DNA from: Rugalucina vietnamica | Lineage: Eukaryota; Mollusca; Bivalvia; Lucinida; Lucinidae | Direction: 5' to 3' | Length of the DNA: 64,000 nucleotides | Assembly (NCBI GenBank): GCA_964017185.1 | Contig: OZ024878.1 | Coordinates: forward strand, 4,588,151-4,652,150 | Part shown: positions 22,641 to 34,427 of the stretch, piece after piece | How the letters are laid out: the number at the start of each line of letters is the position of its first letter | How positions within the stretch are numbered: position 1 is the stretch's first letter | The notes under the pieces: model-generated | Databases searched by the model: none | Told to the model about the DNA's origin: nothing | The model's input: only the letters and a program-made list of their open reading frames with translations | Made by a program: the position numbers and the translations under genes

Positions 22641-23441
22641 CTATCTATAAGATTTACTAATATATTCGCTTGCTGCAACATACAATAAGCCCACCACTGC
22701 AACAACAAGAGCCCATAAATTATTTCCAAACCAATTTACTACTTTACCAGTAGCTGAGAGTAGCCACGACACTATAGAACCAATAATACCAGGCAATGCA
22801 GCTGCTGCCTTTCCTGCTAGATTTGCAAGTAGTTTTCCTAGTTTTTGTAATGTTTTCTTTATCCAATCTTTTACACCACTTTCATCTTTTTGGGGAGGTT
22901 TAGGTGTTGAAGCTCCACCACCAGTAGTAGGAATAACAGCTTCAACAATTACACCAATGATCATTCCAAAAGCAGTTAAAACACTAACAATTGTAATTCC
23001 TTGTTCTCTGAATAACATTCTAATTCTTTCACCTAATGTAGTGTCTTCTTTAAAAACTTTATTTATAGTTTCTTTAACCCTGTTTATCTGACTCCGCAAA
23101 GATTCTTTGTTAACACTGGCAGCCTCAAGTCTTGCACCTCTCTTATCTTCTAAGTTTTTCAAACGAGCTTTTATATCCCTTTTGCTGATTTCATCTTCTG
23201 CTTCATTTATTTTTCTTCTTTCTTTGGCTATTTCTCTATCAAGAACAGTTCGTTTTGCCAAGTTATTAGTTAGTTCACCGCGAGTGCGTTGCAGTGCCTT
23301 ATCTAAACCCTGTAGCTCTCTTAATGTTATACCTTCTGTTTGTGCATCATCTGGTAATTCTGACTCACGAAGAGATGTTTCAACTTCATTTGCTGCATCA
23401 ACTGTTGTTTTAACTTCTGTAGTTTCGGTAAAGTCTTGCAT
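22641..23441 (-). CDS. Polinton remnant: coiled-coil membrane protein
   Basis: About 266 residues. The first half is charged and predicted coiled coil (RELQGLDKALQRTRGEL region). The second half has three hydrophobic segments with a GGGAS-type linker and an LLYVAASEYIS end. Typical of the putative minor virion or membrane proteins of Polintons; exact role unknown. Part of the fossil element at 21610-26128. Confidence 0.6.
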   Translation of the reverse strand: MQDFTETTEVKTTVDAANEVETSLRESELPDDAQTEGITLRELQGLDKALQRTRGELTNNLAKRTVLDREIAKERRKINEAEDEISKRDIKARLKNLEDKRGARLEAASVNKESLRSQINRVKETINKVFKEDTTLGERIRMLFREQGITIVSVLTAFGMIIGVIVEAVIPTTGGGASTPKPPQKDESGVKDWIKKTLQKLGKLLANLAGKAAAALPGIIGSIVSWLLSATGKVVNWFGNNLWALVVAVVGLLYVAASEYISKSYR

Positions 23442-23947
23442 TGGTATTTCTTCTGTTGCAGTATTAATCTATCTCTCATTCTGGTGAGAGCAGCAATTTC
23501 TGCTTGACTTACTTTGGGAGGCTGTTTATAATCTACAAAGCCTAAGGTTTCCTGGATAAATGCCATACCATATGTCTTTTCTAAAGAACATAAAGAATAA
23601 GGCCTTACGAGACCACCCCGCTCATACTCCAATGGAACCTCTTTGACCATACCAAGATCTTGAATGCATAACCGCTTATCTTTATTAATACTACAGATAC
23701 TAATAGCAGGTTTTAATGGTTCACCACCTTTTCGTTTATTGAAGTCAGTAAAACTATCTAATTTCTCGTTTATTACCATTTTTCTCGTATTCTCTAATGT
23801 TTCTCTATCTTGATGTTGCATGTCTTCCATCTTCAGACCAATTGCTTGTTGTGATTCATTTAATGATCTAAGTTCTTCCTCGGTCATATCATAAACATCT
23901 CTATCGAATTCTGGATTCTCATACTCTTCAAATCCACCTTCAGCCAT
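23327..23947 (-). CDS. Polinton remnant: unknown acidic protein
   Basis: Starts at 23947, back to back with the capsid gene on the other strand, with only about 25 bp between the start codons. The N-terminus is acidic (DVYDMTEEELRSLNESQQ) with mixed helical content. No named domain recognised. Its position next to the capsid gene suggests a structural or packaging role. Confidence 0.5.
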   Translation of the reverse strand: MAEGGFEEYENPEFDRDVYDMTEEELRSLNESQQAIGLKMEDMQHQDRETLENTRKMVINEKLDSFTDFNKRKGGEPLKPAISICSINKDKRLCIQDLGMVKEVPLEYERGGLVRPYSLCSLEKTYGMAFIQETLGFVDYKQPPKVSQAEIAALTRMRDRLILQQKKYQCKTLPKLQKLKQQLMQQMKLKHLFVSQNYQMMHKQKV

Positions 23948-23972
23948 TTTTGTTCATTAAAATAGCTTTAAA

Positions 23973-25242
23973 AATGTCGGCTTTCGGAGAAAAATTAAAC
24001 CCCTACAGAAAAATAAGAGAACCACGTGGTGTGAGAAGCATTCGCCAAAGTGTTGTAATAACCAATAATCCTTCAACTATTGACCAAAATCAACAATTAC
24101 TAGTGAGATTTCCTAATCTAAGTAGTAATGATGTTATCGTACCACTACCTGGAACAGTCAGATTAGCATTTGAAATTGAACTAACCTCTAGAGATGTAAA
24201 TGCAACTATATATCAAAACATAGAAAGAGCAATAATTAAGAAAACAACAATTAGAATAAGTGGTAATGAAGTTATGTCCATAGATGATAGTGGCATCTAT
24301 CATTGTTATGTTTATTTGTGGAAATCACCATCTGAACGTGCAAATATGGCATACCAAGGTATTGGCAAATCAAACATGTTGAAACATAGAGTTGGAGCAG
24401 GTGATGCCTCTTCTGATGCTGAAGATCAAGCCATTGCAAAGGCATATGGAAACAGGCTCTGCATCCCGCTTGACTTTGAACTACTAGAAACACATATGCC
24501 ATTTTATCAAGCTGGTCTTGGTGATAGACTTGAATATGAACTTACATTCAATGATTATAACAAAGTAATTAAATGAACAGATGCTACTTCAAGTTACACA
24601 ATCAAAAATATTTGTTTGGAATTTGATACTGTTTCTGATATTGAATTAGCAAGACAAATAAGACGAGTCAGTGGTAAAATGGTTATCTTATATGACAGAA
24701 TACTTAGACATAGGAAAATAACTAAAAACAAATCTGATACGCTTTGGAATATTAATCTAACTGTTCCAGCTAGAAGTATGAAAGGTATTCTAATGTTGTT
24801 TGTAGACCCAGAGAGAACATCAACTGAAACTTATTACAATCCTGAAATAACAAAAGTAGAAATGACACTAGAAGGAGTTTCAAATCAACTATACAGTCAA
24901 GGAATGAAAACTTATCAACAGTGGGATGAGATAAATAAAGTCTTTGCTTTGAATTCAAAACGAAATAAAGAAACACATATGATTGTAAAAGATTTATATT
25001 TCACTGATAAAACATTAGAAAAATATCTGACAAACAATTATGCATTATGGTTAGATTTACGTTCAACGGATGATAACTCACTACACGGTTCGGGGAGAAG
25101 AATTGAAAATGCATCAGAAGGTATCACAATTCAAATAACGAAAGAAGCAGGGACAGATGAGCCAATAAATGTTTTTCTGTTTGTTATACAAGATGTACAA
25201 ATTAATTTTGAAGATGGTAGATTTAAAGAAATTAGTTATTAA
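23973..25242 (+). pseudogene. Polinton remnant: major capsid protein region
   Basis: Beta-rich sequence with NYNKVIK-type strand ends, an N-terminal block with YRKIREPRGVRSIRQS, and a C-terminal block ending VFLFVIQDVQINFEDGRF. It resembles the double jelly-roll capsid proteins of Polintons and adintoviruses. Treated as a fossil: the region is recognisable over its whole length but not intact. Confidence 0.75.
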
Positions 25243-25245
25243 AAA

Positions 25246-25707
25246 ATGGAACTACCTAAATATCCACACAGTGCAATTATCTGCGGTCAAACTGGCTGTG
25301 GAAAGACTGAATTTGTTTTAAACTTACTTGAAGTCGGATATAGAGGTGTATTTAGGCATATTGTTATACTTTGCCCAACCATTCAATGGAACAAGGCATA
25401 CAAAAATCGTGAATGGATTGGTGACGTCAGAAAACCGAAAACAAAGAATGTCATAATCGTAAACCCACTAGGCAATGGTGAAGAAAAGCTACAAGAGCTA
25501 CTAAGAATGTTCTTCAACAAATATGCTGATTCTCCAACTCTATACATCATTGATGATTGCAGTGCTACAAACGAATTGACAAAGAAAAAAGATATGCTGT
25601 CAGAGTTGGCTTTCTCTGAGAGACACGCAGAAAAATCGGTATGGGTTATATCGCAAAGATACAATTCAGTTTTGAAAGATTTAAGAGAACAAACAAAATG
25701 GTTATGA
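25246..25707 (+). pseudogene. Polinton remnant: genome-packaging ATPase
   Basis: A Walker A motif GQTGCGKTEF lies near residue 16, a Walker B-like LYIIDDC near residue 100, and a sensor-like VISQRY near residue 135. This is the A32/FtsK-HerA type ATPase that loads DNA into capsids in Polintons and related viruses. It begins four bases after the capsid region ends, as in intact elements. Fossil, not intact. Confidence 0.8.
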
Positions 25708-25898
25708 ATATTCTACACTAAGGACAGAGATAGTTTTGAAAATTGTTTGAGAGAGAATGATGTTATTCCTACATTAGAAGAACGACAAAGAATAAAGGAA
25801 GAACTAAAAAAAGAAGCATCGTAAATTAATTTTGAAAACTGACCAACCTACCGCTTATTGGGTGGTTGATTAAGTAATGCTTTAGTAATGCTTCAGTA

Positions 25899-26129
25899 AT
25901 GCTTAAGAAATGCTTAAAAAATATACCAATAAAAACAATGTTTCTTGACATACTAACGATTATATTAAACACTGCAGTCTTATCAATAGTTGGGTATGTG
26001 ATAGTTAATTATTTTAAAGTAAAAAGTAAACTATATAAAATGGATGCTAAAGAACTGCATAATGAATGTGATCAAAATAATGAGCACAATGAAACAAAAC
26101 GTGAAAGATTATCAGCTATTGACGGATAG
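25899..26129 (+). CDS. Polinton remnant: small membrane protein
   Basis: 76 residues with one hydrophobic segment (ILTIILNTAVLSIVGYVIVN) and a charged tail. Probably part of the fossil element by position; no family recognised. Confidence 0.4.
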   Translation: MLKKCLKNIPIKTMFLDILTIILNTAVLSIVGYVIVNYFKVKSKLYKMDAKELHNECDQNNEHNETKRERLSAIDG

Positions 26130-26840
26130 TGTCAAAGGTCTTGTCTATTCCCACATGTCCATTGTCATCATGGTATTGTTTTACGACCCCTTCCCTTAAA
26201 TGCCCAGGGATGTACAGTCTCAAAACAGGTCCATTATCAGGGTCACTTATGTAATACAATATACTGTACATGACAATATGACTTTTCTGAATTGACTTGG
26301 ATGGTTGCCCATGCAATATTTGCATTTTGATTTCTAACAAGTCAGAATCCTTTCCTTGTTCAGAAATCATGTCCAAGCCAATTATAGAGGGTTTTTCACG
26401 GTCTACTTCTTCTTGCATCTCACAGCTTGCATAATATTTTGCATTGAACTGATTTGAATTCAGTGCATTGATTTCAAATGTATTTTCATTAATATCTGGC
26501 TCTATATTTTCTTGACACTTTGGCTGATCACTTTGTGAGTCGGTTTCTGGTGGTAATCTAGATAATAAATCAGCACAAGTGTTTTCTGGAACAGTTATGT
26601 ACTCTTTTATGCAAGTATATCCAGAAATACTTAAAGCCCAAAGTTGTGTTTTCTTATTTTGCATTGGTGACTCCAAAAGATATTTGAGTGGTTTATAATC
26701 TGTTCTGATAACAAACTCTGCATTATGCAAGTAGTGATCAAGCTTCTGGAGAGCAAAATGAATAGCATATGCCTCCTTTTCAATGGTACACCACCTACTC
26801 TGAGTATTAAAACCCCACCCGCATTGCACAATAACCAAAT
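26130..26840 (-). mobile_element. Ty3/gypsy retrotransposon fragment (fossil)
   Basis: Reads as the end of an RNase H domain (TIEKEAYAIHFALQKLDHYL, RTDYKPL) followed by a linker and the start of an integrase zinc-binding domain (IPGHLREGVVKQYHDDNGHVG). No LTRs, gag, protease, integrase core or full reverse transcriptase are present. An old, truncated piece joined directly to the Polinton end. Confidence 0.85.
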
Positions 26841-26844
26841 AACC

Positions 26845-27770
26845 TACTATGCAAATGAGGTTCTAGAACATTCTAAGACATGATCCTGCATAAATCAAGA
26901 TAAAAGTTAATGAAAAACTAATGGAAATTTAATTACTTGCCTAAGATCCCTTTGAAGTTATATAATCATTTATAGGAAAGTGTCAGCTAAATTACTTACA
27001 GGGTACCAAAACAGCTGTACTTGACATTTAACGGAACATAAATAATAGATAAGCTCATTAAAATTTCAGGATCGTGCCTTAAGTCTTTACATTTGATTAA
27101 TTTCCATTTAAGTATATAATTTGAATTAGCTTAGATAAGATAGGAAAACTTGTTTGAATATTTGATTTAACTTACTACGTTGTCGTATCTTTAACAATTA
27201 TGTTCATTATGGTTGTCCTGGTAATAGTTTAATCTTCACTTTGTTACAATTGTTCTGCGGACTTGCATGTATTGTGATACTGTGGGCGGGGTTTGGAGTC
27301 TGATTGTATCAGTTTCTGGTCCTTGCTTTTATTCTCCATACTATGTTTTTGAATGAAGACCGTGTTTATACATGTTTCTGTCTCACAGCTCATCGACACC
27401 TTGGCTTCTTTTATTTCAGGAAAACAACAAACACATTTGATAACAATAATGACTTTAATTAACAGTGGAGAGAAGACTGGTATAACTGAACTACACCCGG
27501 TTATGCATAACCGTTTCTAAATATAGCATTCAGGAATAGTCACTATTAATTTGAAACCAAAAGTGCAATAAATACATATAAGTCAAACCCTATAAACATA
27601 ATATCACTGTTATGAGTTCTTTTGTCCAAACCGCTTATGGTAAGAGCTGTCACATCCACTGATCATGTATGATCACTCCTTATATGGAATATATACAATA
27701 GTAAAGAGTTGTCCCACCCACTGATCATGTATGATCACTCCTTATATGGAATAAGAAAATCAATATCACA
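26845..27770. other. no gene seen
   Basis: AT-rich DNA. A 40-bp stretch with CTGATCATGTATGATCACTC is duplicated at about 27651 and 27711. Confidence 0.4.
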
Positions 27771-27776
27771 TACATA

Positions 27777-28441
27777 TCAAAGCTCTGGTGAGTGAGTAAC
27801 ATCTGCTGGAATATTGTCTGCCTGTCTCCAAAAGGTGGCAAACTCATCGATTGCTAACATTTGTTTGATAAGTTTTTGTTTTGAAAGAATGTCATTGATT
27901 GAGACGTTCAGAAAACCCTTAAATCCTTTAAGTAGATTAGAAAGTTGTCTTAATTTACGAGCATGAGGTATAGATATATCTATCTTAGATGTTAACCATG
28001 TGTCCCACGTTTCACTGAGCAATCTTATTTCCTTTTCCTTAAGAAACCAGTCCCTCACATCATTAAGGAAATCGCCGAAAGTAATGTTAAACAGCATACC
28101 TTGGGCATTATGTCTTCCCAAGTGTTGCTTCTTGTAACTGTTTAACAATGTCTTCTCCACTTTGTTGATTAAAAGCAAACTTCACCCTCGAAATTGCCCT
28201 TGATGAATCCACCTTTCTGCTTCTTATCAAGGTGTTAAGTTCTTCAGGGGTCATGATAGTTTGCTTTCTTTTCTTTCCCAGTTTTTTCTTTAAATAAGTC
28301 CTGCACCTTTCTTTTCTGAGCTTTTGGAAGATTAACCGGCCCCGAACTCTTAGCACATTCGATTGTCTCAATCATTTTCTTATAGAAAATGATATTTTCA
28401 TCCAAAATGTTAATTTCTCCAGAACTCCATGGACAGTTCAC
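27777..28441 (-). pseudogene. unrecognised decayed coding region
   Basis: Three overlapping minus-strand frames (28441-28244, 28371-28108, 28178-27777) hand over to each other in runs of A or near short repeats, as expected for one former coding region with two frameshifts. The first part has a Myb-like start (CPWSSGEINILDENIIFYKK), then a Lys-rich stretch; the last part is helical with DVRDWFLKEKEIRLL. I cannot name the family. It could be a host gene remnant or part of a mobile element; no terminal repeats were seen. Confidence 0.4.
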
Positions 28442-28444
28442 TTC

Positions 28445-29635
28445 TTAAATTTAATTCAATTCAAGTATTTAAAGTATTAAAGGCTTAAACTGTAAAATAG
28501 CATTTCAGAATATGTATACTAGGCAAAATAAATTTAGCAATTTTCGTAACATTCGCCAGTCTCTGCACATGATGAATATAAGTCATATTTTGGAATATGG
28601 GTGTAAGTGGTAACCTTTCGGCAAGAACTTGCAAGCGAAAAAATTCGAAAAAATCAAACCTTACGGCGATATTGACGTGACGTTACAATTTAAGGCACAT
28701 GATCAAAACTTGCAGGTCTGCTTATAGTGGGAAACCAAAATTATGCTTAAGCAACTGTTAAGTCATCAAAACAAAGAAAAACATTTAAAACGCTTGGAAA
28801 CAAAATTTTATCGCCGAGAAATAAAGATCGTAAGTTTTTGAATTCGACGTTATTTCTTTTCCTCCTACATTATCGCCTTACAGTTACGTTTCTAATTGGA
28901 ATTTCCCCAAAATCGACAATGAGTTTAAATGTCTGATGCATAACGATATGTTAAAATAAAGAGAAATTGCAAAATTGCCTACCTTGGCTTCATAACGTGA
29001 GCTTAAATAATGAGTTTAACGTCAGTGTTATCTCACTAGCATGACGCGTTATGGCTCTGAATCTTTCAAGTGTTACTGACCGCGGTATTGGCGACATTGT
29101 GCTTTGTTTGTCTTTTGTTTTTATGAAAATCCATGGAAACCAAGTAACCCAAAATTAGGACAAGTTCGACCTCTTGACGTCTTGTTGACGTCGTTTTTTT
29201 TTTTTTTGGCAGGTAAAGTTTTTACCGAAAACGCCCAATCTCACTTGTCACATAATCAACAACGTTCATAAAGAAGGGGTGAAAAGGATGGGCCTAATGA
29301 ACTTAACGAAAGTCAGCTGTTTGCATTGTGTTCAATGGTTGAGAATTTTTGCATTCACACCCTTTCTGTATTTCTTGGTTGTTCCAGAAGCCTCTTTAAA
29401 TGATGGCGTTTTAAAATTCATCGTATCGTGCGCCTTGTCATTTTGATTAAAGAAATGTCCAAAATTGCTCTAAGGTGATCAAAAATATATGCAACATCAA
29501 AAACTGCTAAATTTATTTTGCATAGTATACTTCAATAACTATGTATGAGGTTTCAATACTGGGTAACTTATCAAATCAATACATGTTAAAATTCACAATT
29601 TTATTTTACCCACAAAATGGGTGGGGAGAAGCGTA
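28445..29635. other. no gene seen
   Basis: AT-rich DNA with scattered GACGTC words near 29175-29190. No supported frame. Confidence 0.4.
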
Positions 29636-29639
29636 GTTT

Positions 29640-29905
29640 TTTTTTTGTTCTCCCCAACCCCCCTGGAGGGGTACTGTACTCCCGACTAATTTTTTTTATG
29701 TGCGGGGAGGCTATTTTTTTTTCTTCTTTTTAGGGGGGGGGGGGGGGATAGTATAGGGTGGTGTTTTTTTAGTGGGGGGGGGGGGGCTATAGGTGGTCCA
29801 TAGTGTGTCGTCCCGACAACACCATAGCTGTTGACTAGGACGCTATTAAAGCCACAATTCAAACAAATAGACGCTATTAAAGCCACAATTCAAACAAATA
29901 AACAC
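29640..29905. repeat. G/C-homopolymer repeat and short tandem duplication
   Basis: Two long G runs separated by T-rich DNA (29730-29790), similar in style to 61945-62110. After it, ACGCTATTAAAGCCACAATT with its tail is repeated about two and a half times (29838-29905). Confidence 0.7.
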
Positions 29906-30082
29906 TATAGAACCACAATATCTGAAAATTTTAATGAAATGATGCATCTGTGCCGTTCCGAAAATTTCAAAAATAAAATTGGTGGAAGGAAGGGTTTGGG
30001 ATATTAGTACATGTATTTACTGTTAGTGTATGTTTCAAACAACTACCTGTATTTTGGTGAATACAATAGAAAACAATGTGAT

Positions 30083-30675
30083 CATCAGGAAAACATGTCC
30101 GTGCAATATATACCCCCTTAAACCCCACTTTTATATAGGAAAACTGGTATTTTAGGGAGTACCTAATTTTATTATTTTTGATCCAAAACATACATTGTGT
30201 TTACTCGTTAGAACGTGAACCCACAATGTATGTTTTGAGCTAAAATATTAAAAATACCGTATTCATACTAATTAGCGCACATGCTCCAATAAGCGCACAC
30301 CCTGATCGTTTCTAAAAAAGATTTGCGCATAAGCGCACACTACTGATATTTTATATCAATTTTACACATTAATACCACATTAAAACGTATCCTTAGTTAA
30401 TCAAACAATTTTTCACGATGATGGGAACACTAATATGACATTACCATTGATATTTTGACATGGCTTTTACAGCAGTCTATATATTGTTTCCATTTGTACT
30501 GTGCACTAATTGGAACGATATTTTGTTATCTTAAATTTGAGATATTTTGAAATGTTAAGTGCACTGTGCGCTAATTAGAATGAATACGGTATCCTTTTTT
30601 CTCCAACAAGGTTTTCAATTTTTACAGCTGACAAAAATTTCTGTTTATTTCATGGGCATGTTTTCGACAATTTCA
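30083..30675. mobile_element. foldback element copy 1, interrupted
   Basis: Starts CATCAGGAAAACATGTCCGT and ends near GGGCATGTTTTCG, the TIR pair of this family. The centre holds inverted copies of ACATWSATTGTGKKTACTCG. A 333-bp TA-flanked element (30257-30589) is inserted on the right side. Confidence 0.75.
30257..30589. mobile_element. miniature TIR element with TA target duplication
   Basis: Ends CCGTATTCATACTAATTAGC and the inverse GCTAATTAGAATGAATACGG, flanked by TA on both sides; internal GCGCACA words near both ends. The TA duplication fits a Tc1/mariner-type miniature element. No coding. Confidence 0.8.
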
Positions 30676-30724
30676 TGCACTGGACTTTGATCTTGCACTG
30701 GACTTTGATCTTGTGATCAGGCGA

Positions 30725-30960
30725 TATGCATTACGAAAACTTGCCCATGCAATATATGTAGAGTGAAAATTTTATTAGAAAAAGAAAACATGATATTTGA
30801 CGTATTTTTGCTCAAAACATAGATTGTGGGTACATGTTAGAACCGCCTCGCCTAACAAGTACCCACAATCTATGTTTTGCAGCAAAATTAAGAAAAATTG
30901 GTAATCCCATGCAAACACAGTTTTACTATATAAAAGTGGGGTATTAGGGGATATTCATGT
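30725..30960. mobile_element. foldback element copy 2
   Basis: Left end CATTACGAAAACTTGCCCAT; central palindrome with AAAACATAGATTGTGGGTAC on both arms; right end partly lost. Confidence 0.75.
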
Positions 30961-31031
30961 GTATATGTCAGATATGGTTAAGATATTTTAAGGTATAAGA
31001 TTTTTGAGTCAGCAAGTAGCATGAGAGTACA

Positions 31032-31313
31032 ATGCATCAGGAAAACATGTCTGTGTAATATATACCCCCTTAAACCCACTTTTATGTAGAAAAACTGGGG
31101 TATGCAGGGGTTTACCTATTATTCTTATTTTTGCTCCAAAACATAGATTGTGGGTACTCGTTAGAATCGCCTCGCGGAGACGGTTCTAACGTGTACCCAC
31201 AATCTATGTTTTAAGCAAAACCAAGAAAAATATCAAAATTTTTCCGATGAAAATTTTCGATTTTTAAGCTGAAAAAACTTACTGTTTATTATATGGTCAT
31301 GTTTTCGTAATGG
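31032..31313. mobile_element. foldback element copy 3
   Basis: Complete copy: TIRs at both ends and a near-perfect central hairpin with arms of about 38 bp around 31140-31220. Confidence 0.8.
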
Positions 31314-31329
31314 TAAGCTCTAATGTGCT

Positions 31330-32260
31330 TTTTAACTGAGTAGTTTACACAAGTAAATTATGGTTGTTTTGCATATCATAGACTTTGACAGTTAGCAGCT
31401 GTACTGACAAAATTTAATCATGACCACTGGAAACAAAATTTATTTCCCTGCACGATTTTGATTTGTTTTGTTTTGATTGTTGAACATTGTATTATTCCAG
31501 TTTTTTTACATTTAGAATTAAATTAGATTTGAAATAATGCATATTAACAATGTCAAATCAATAATAAAACATTTGAAGTTACGGAAATTGACATAATATG
31601 GCGAACATAACAAACCACATTGTAATAATCAATTATAAATTATATACAAAGCTCTTCAGATTGCCAACTTCAACCTTTGTTTCTGAATTAAATTGCTCAT
31701 TTCGTTTACGTTACAACTATTTACATTTACTAAATTCAACGAATAAATCTTAAATCTAAAGAACTCTATGTCATCATTCCTTGTTCATGACATGTTTGGG
31801 TTTTGAACGTATATGACAGTTTTGACAGAAAACAACTTATTTAGACTTTCTATGGAAGTACTTGTACCCATACACATTCTTTTTTTTTTTTTTTTACATG
31901 TCTCTTGTTCTGTGAGTCGTATTCCTGGATCAACATTTTCGTTTTTTTTTCTGTAAACTACCATTATATTTTATTATAATCCTGGTAGTTTCAGATGTTT
32001 TTATGTATCATTTGAACTTTTTAAAATTTGTGCCATGTTATACGTTTTGTTCAATGTACAATGTATCATGTTTACTGTAAATATATTTTAACTTATTTGT
32101 TTGCAATTTAATGAATTGTGTTATAAATATGAATGTCAGCTGCATTATGGCAAAACAAGCTTTTTTGCATGAAGAGAATAAAAGAACGTCATAGACCAAT
32201 ATAATAATGCCTAACTAACTGGTCAGCATATTTGAGTGTTTATTTTGCAGAGTTTTCCTG
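31330..32260. other. no gene seen
   Basis: AT-rich DNA; no supported feature. Confidence 0.4.
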
Positions 32261-32262
32261 TC

Positions 32263-32470
32263 CATCAGGAATAGAAAACATGTCCGTGCAATTAATACCC
32301 CTTAAACCCCAATTTTATACAGAAAAACTGGGGTTTGCAGGGGTATACCTGTTTTTCTTATTTTTGCTCCAAAACATAGATTGTGCCAATGTGGGTTAGA
32401 ACCGCCTCGGAAATTTCCAATTTTTAAAGCTCAAAAATCTGTTTATTGCATGGGCATGTTTTCGTAATGC
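32263..32470. mobile_element. foldback element copy 4, centre reduced
   Basis: Both TIRs are present (AAAACATGTCCGTGCAAT and GCATGGGCATGTTTTCGTAA), but only one arm of the central palindrome remains. Confidence 0.7.
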
Positions 32471-32869
32471 GAAAAGTATGACTGATCAACTCGTTCGTAA
32501 TAATTATTTCTTTCAAGCTAAATAATTTTGCACATGCATAAAGCAAATCTTTGCATAATGCAGCTTCGTGTTATACAAAAAAAAAAAAAAATAAATAAAT
32601 GAAAGATGAAATGTACTAATAGATTTCGTGTTTTATTCATTAGCCTTTGTGTTCTCGAATGTGTACGTTAAATATTTCAATGTAGTCCCTCAATATTTTT
32701 ATATTGCACAGCATCAGTTACGGAACTCTCAAGATCGAAGTCTAACAATAATAAAATATACAAGATACAAAAAAGCAATGCTATCAAAGGGAGCGGCTAT
32801 TTCCCAAAGGTTAACCGCTTATCTAGTATATCTACCTTAAAATCAATTTAAGCCCCTCTATAATTCTAT

Positions 32870-33000
32870 ATATATTACTTCTCATTCCAAGGCGATACTT
32901 CTGTTGTGGTTCCATTTGTTTTATGTTTTGGAGTCGAATTTTTGTGCTGTTTGAACCTTATGGTTTTCATATTTTTTAAGTTCGGGTAACTGACAAAGTC
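32870..33000 (+). mobile_element. degenerate Penelope-type arm
   Basis: Matches GGCGATACTTCTGTGGTGG and GTTCGGGTAACTGA regions of the arm with many changes. Confidence 0.5.
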
Positions 33001-33154
33001 AGAAGCAGAACAAGCTATAACAAAACTACCAACTGGTCAATAATACTAAGTAAGAGTGGTCAGTAATGGTAAGTAATCGATAACAGTACAGCGCACACAT
33101 CACCTGCAGATTCTGAAGTGACTCAAAACAAGTTCAAAATTTAGTTGATTGTTG

Positions 33155-33365
33155 ATTCTTAGCTCACCTGAGCAGAAGGTGAGCTTATAGTATACACGTG
33201 CTTTGGCGTCCATCGTTGTCCACAATATCCAAACATCTCTGAAAACGCTTGGCCAATTCAAACCAAATTTTACTTTACCTTAGGACGGGGAAACCAAATT
33301 TTAAATAAATGGTCAAGGTCACATAACCAACATGACCGCCATGACAATATTTTTAAAAACCTTAA
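33155..33365 (+). mobile_element. CTCACCTGAG-type element, left fragment
   Basis: Starts TTAGCTCACCTGAGCAGAAG and keeps GGTCAAGGTCACATAACCAA. It is cut off where the 34-bp minisatellite begins. Confidence 0.75.
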
Positions 33366-34427
33366 AACATCAGTATGAATGATGATATCTGATCAGTTAC
33401 TCATTAATATGAATGATATTTTCTGGTCAGTTTCTTCAGTAGTGTGAATGATAATTACTGGTCAGTTTTTCACTTGTATGAATGATGATTTCTGATCAAT
33501 TTCTCATCTGTGTGAATGATAATTTCTGGTCAGTTGCTTATCAGTATGCATGATAAATTCTGGTCAGTGTCAGTATGAATGATAATTTCTGGTTAGTTTC
33601 TCATCAGTCTGGTCAGTTTATCATCAGTGTGAATGATAATTTCTGGTCAGATTCTCATCAGAATGAATGATAATTTCTGGTCAGTTTCTCAGCAGTATGA
33701 ATGATAAGTTTCTTATTAGTATGAATGATGATTTCTGGGCATTATCTCATTAGTATGAATAATTTCTGATCAGTTCCTCATCAGTATGAATGATGATTTG
33801 TGGTCAGTTTCTCATCATATGAATGATAATTTCTGATCAGATTCTCATAAGTATGAATGATAATTTCGAGCCAGTCGCTCGTCAGTGTGAATGATAATTT
33901 CTGATCAGTTGATAAGTTTCCGGTTAGTTTTTCATCAGTATGAATGATAGTTTCTGTTCAATTTCTCATTAGTGTGAATGATTAATTTCTGGACAGTTTC
34001 TCATCAGTATGAATGATAATTTAGGGCATGTTTCTCATCAGTGTGAATGATAATTTCTGAACAGTTTCTTATCATATGAATGATTATTTCTGGTCAGTTT
34101 CTCATCAGATTGAATGATAATTTGGGGCCAGTTTCTCATCTGTATAAATGATAATTTCGGGCCTGTTTCTCCTCAGTATGTATGATAATTTCTGGCCAGT
34201 TTCTTATCAGTATGAATGATAATTTCTTGTCAGTTTCCCGTCTGTGTAAATGATCATTTCTGGTCAGTTTCTCATCAATGTGAATGATAATGTCTGGTGT
34301 GTCTCTCATCAGTGTGCATGATAATTATTTCTGATATCTTTCTCATCAGTACGAATGAGAAATTTTGGCAAGTTTCTCATCAGTATGAATGATAATTACT
34401 AGTCTCTTTCTCATGAGTATGAACAAC
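33366..34427. repeat. 34-bp minisatellite, block 1
   Basis: Roughly thirty imperfect copies of a unit centred on GAATGATAATTTCTGGTCAG plus TTTCTCATCAGTAT. Copies vary at many positions and some lose a few bases. Confidence 0.9.

Larger units (their letters stand above)
21610..26128. mobile_element. Polinton/Maverick remnant (fossil)
   Basis: Parts recognised by position: a fragment of a Polinton-type protein (21610-21946, plus); a coiled-coil protein with C-terminal membrane segments (22641-23441, minus); an acidic unknown protein (23327-23947, minus); double jelly-roll major capsid protein sequence (about 23973-25242, plus; the family often labelled F54H12.2-like); an A32/FtsK-type packaging ATPase (25246-25707, plus); and a small one-segment membrane protein (25899-26129, plus). 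Protein-primed DNA polymerase, integrase and protease are absent, as are terminal repeats. The element is incomplete and broken in a few places, perhaps three to five. A Penelope-type arm lies inside. Long frames remain, so it is moderately old. Confidence 0.85.
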
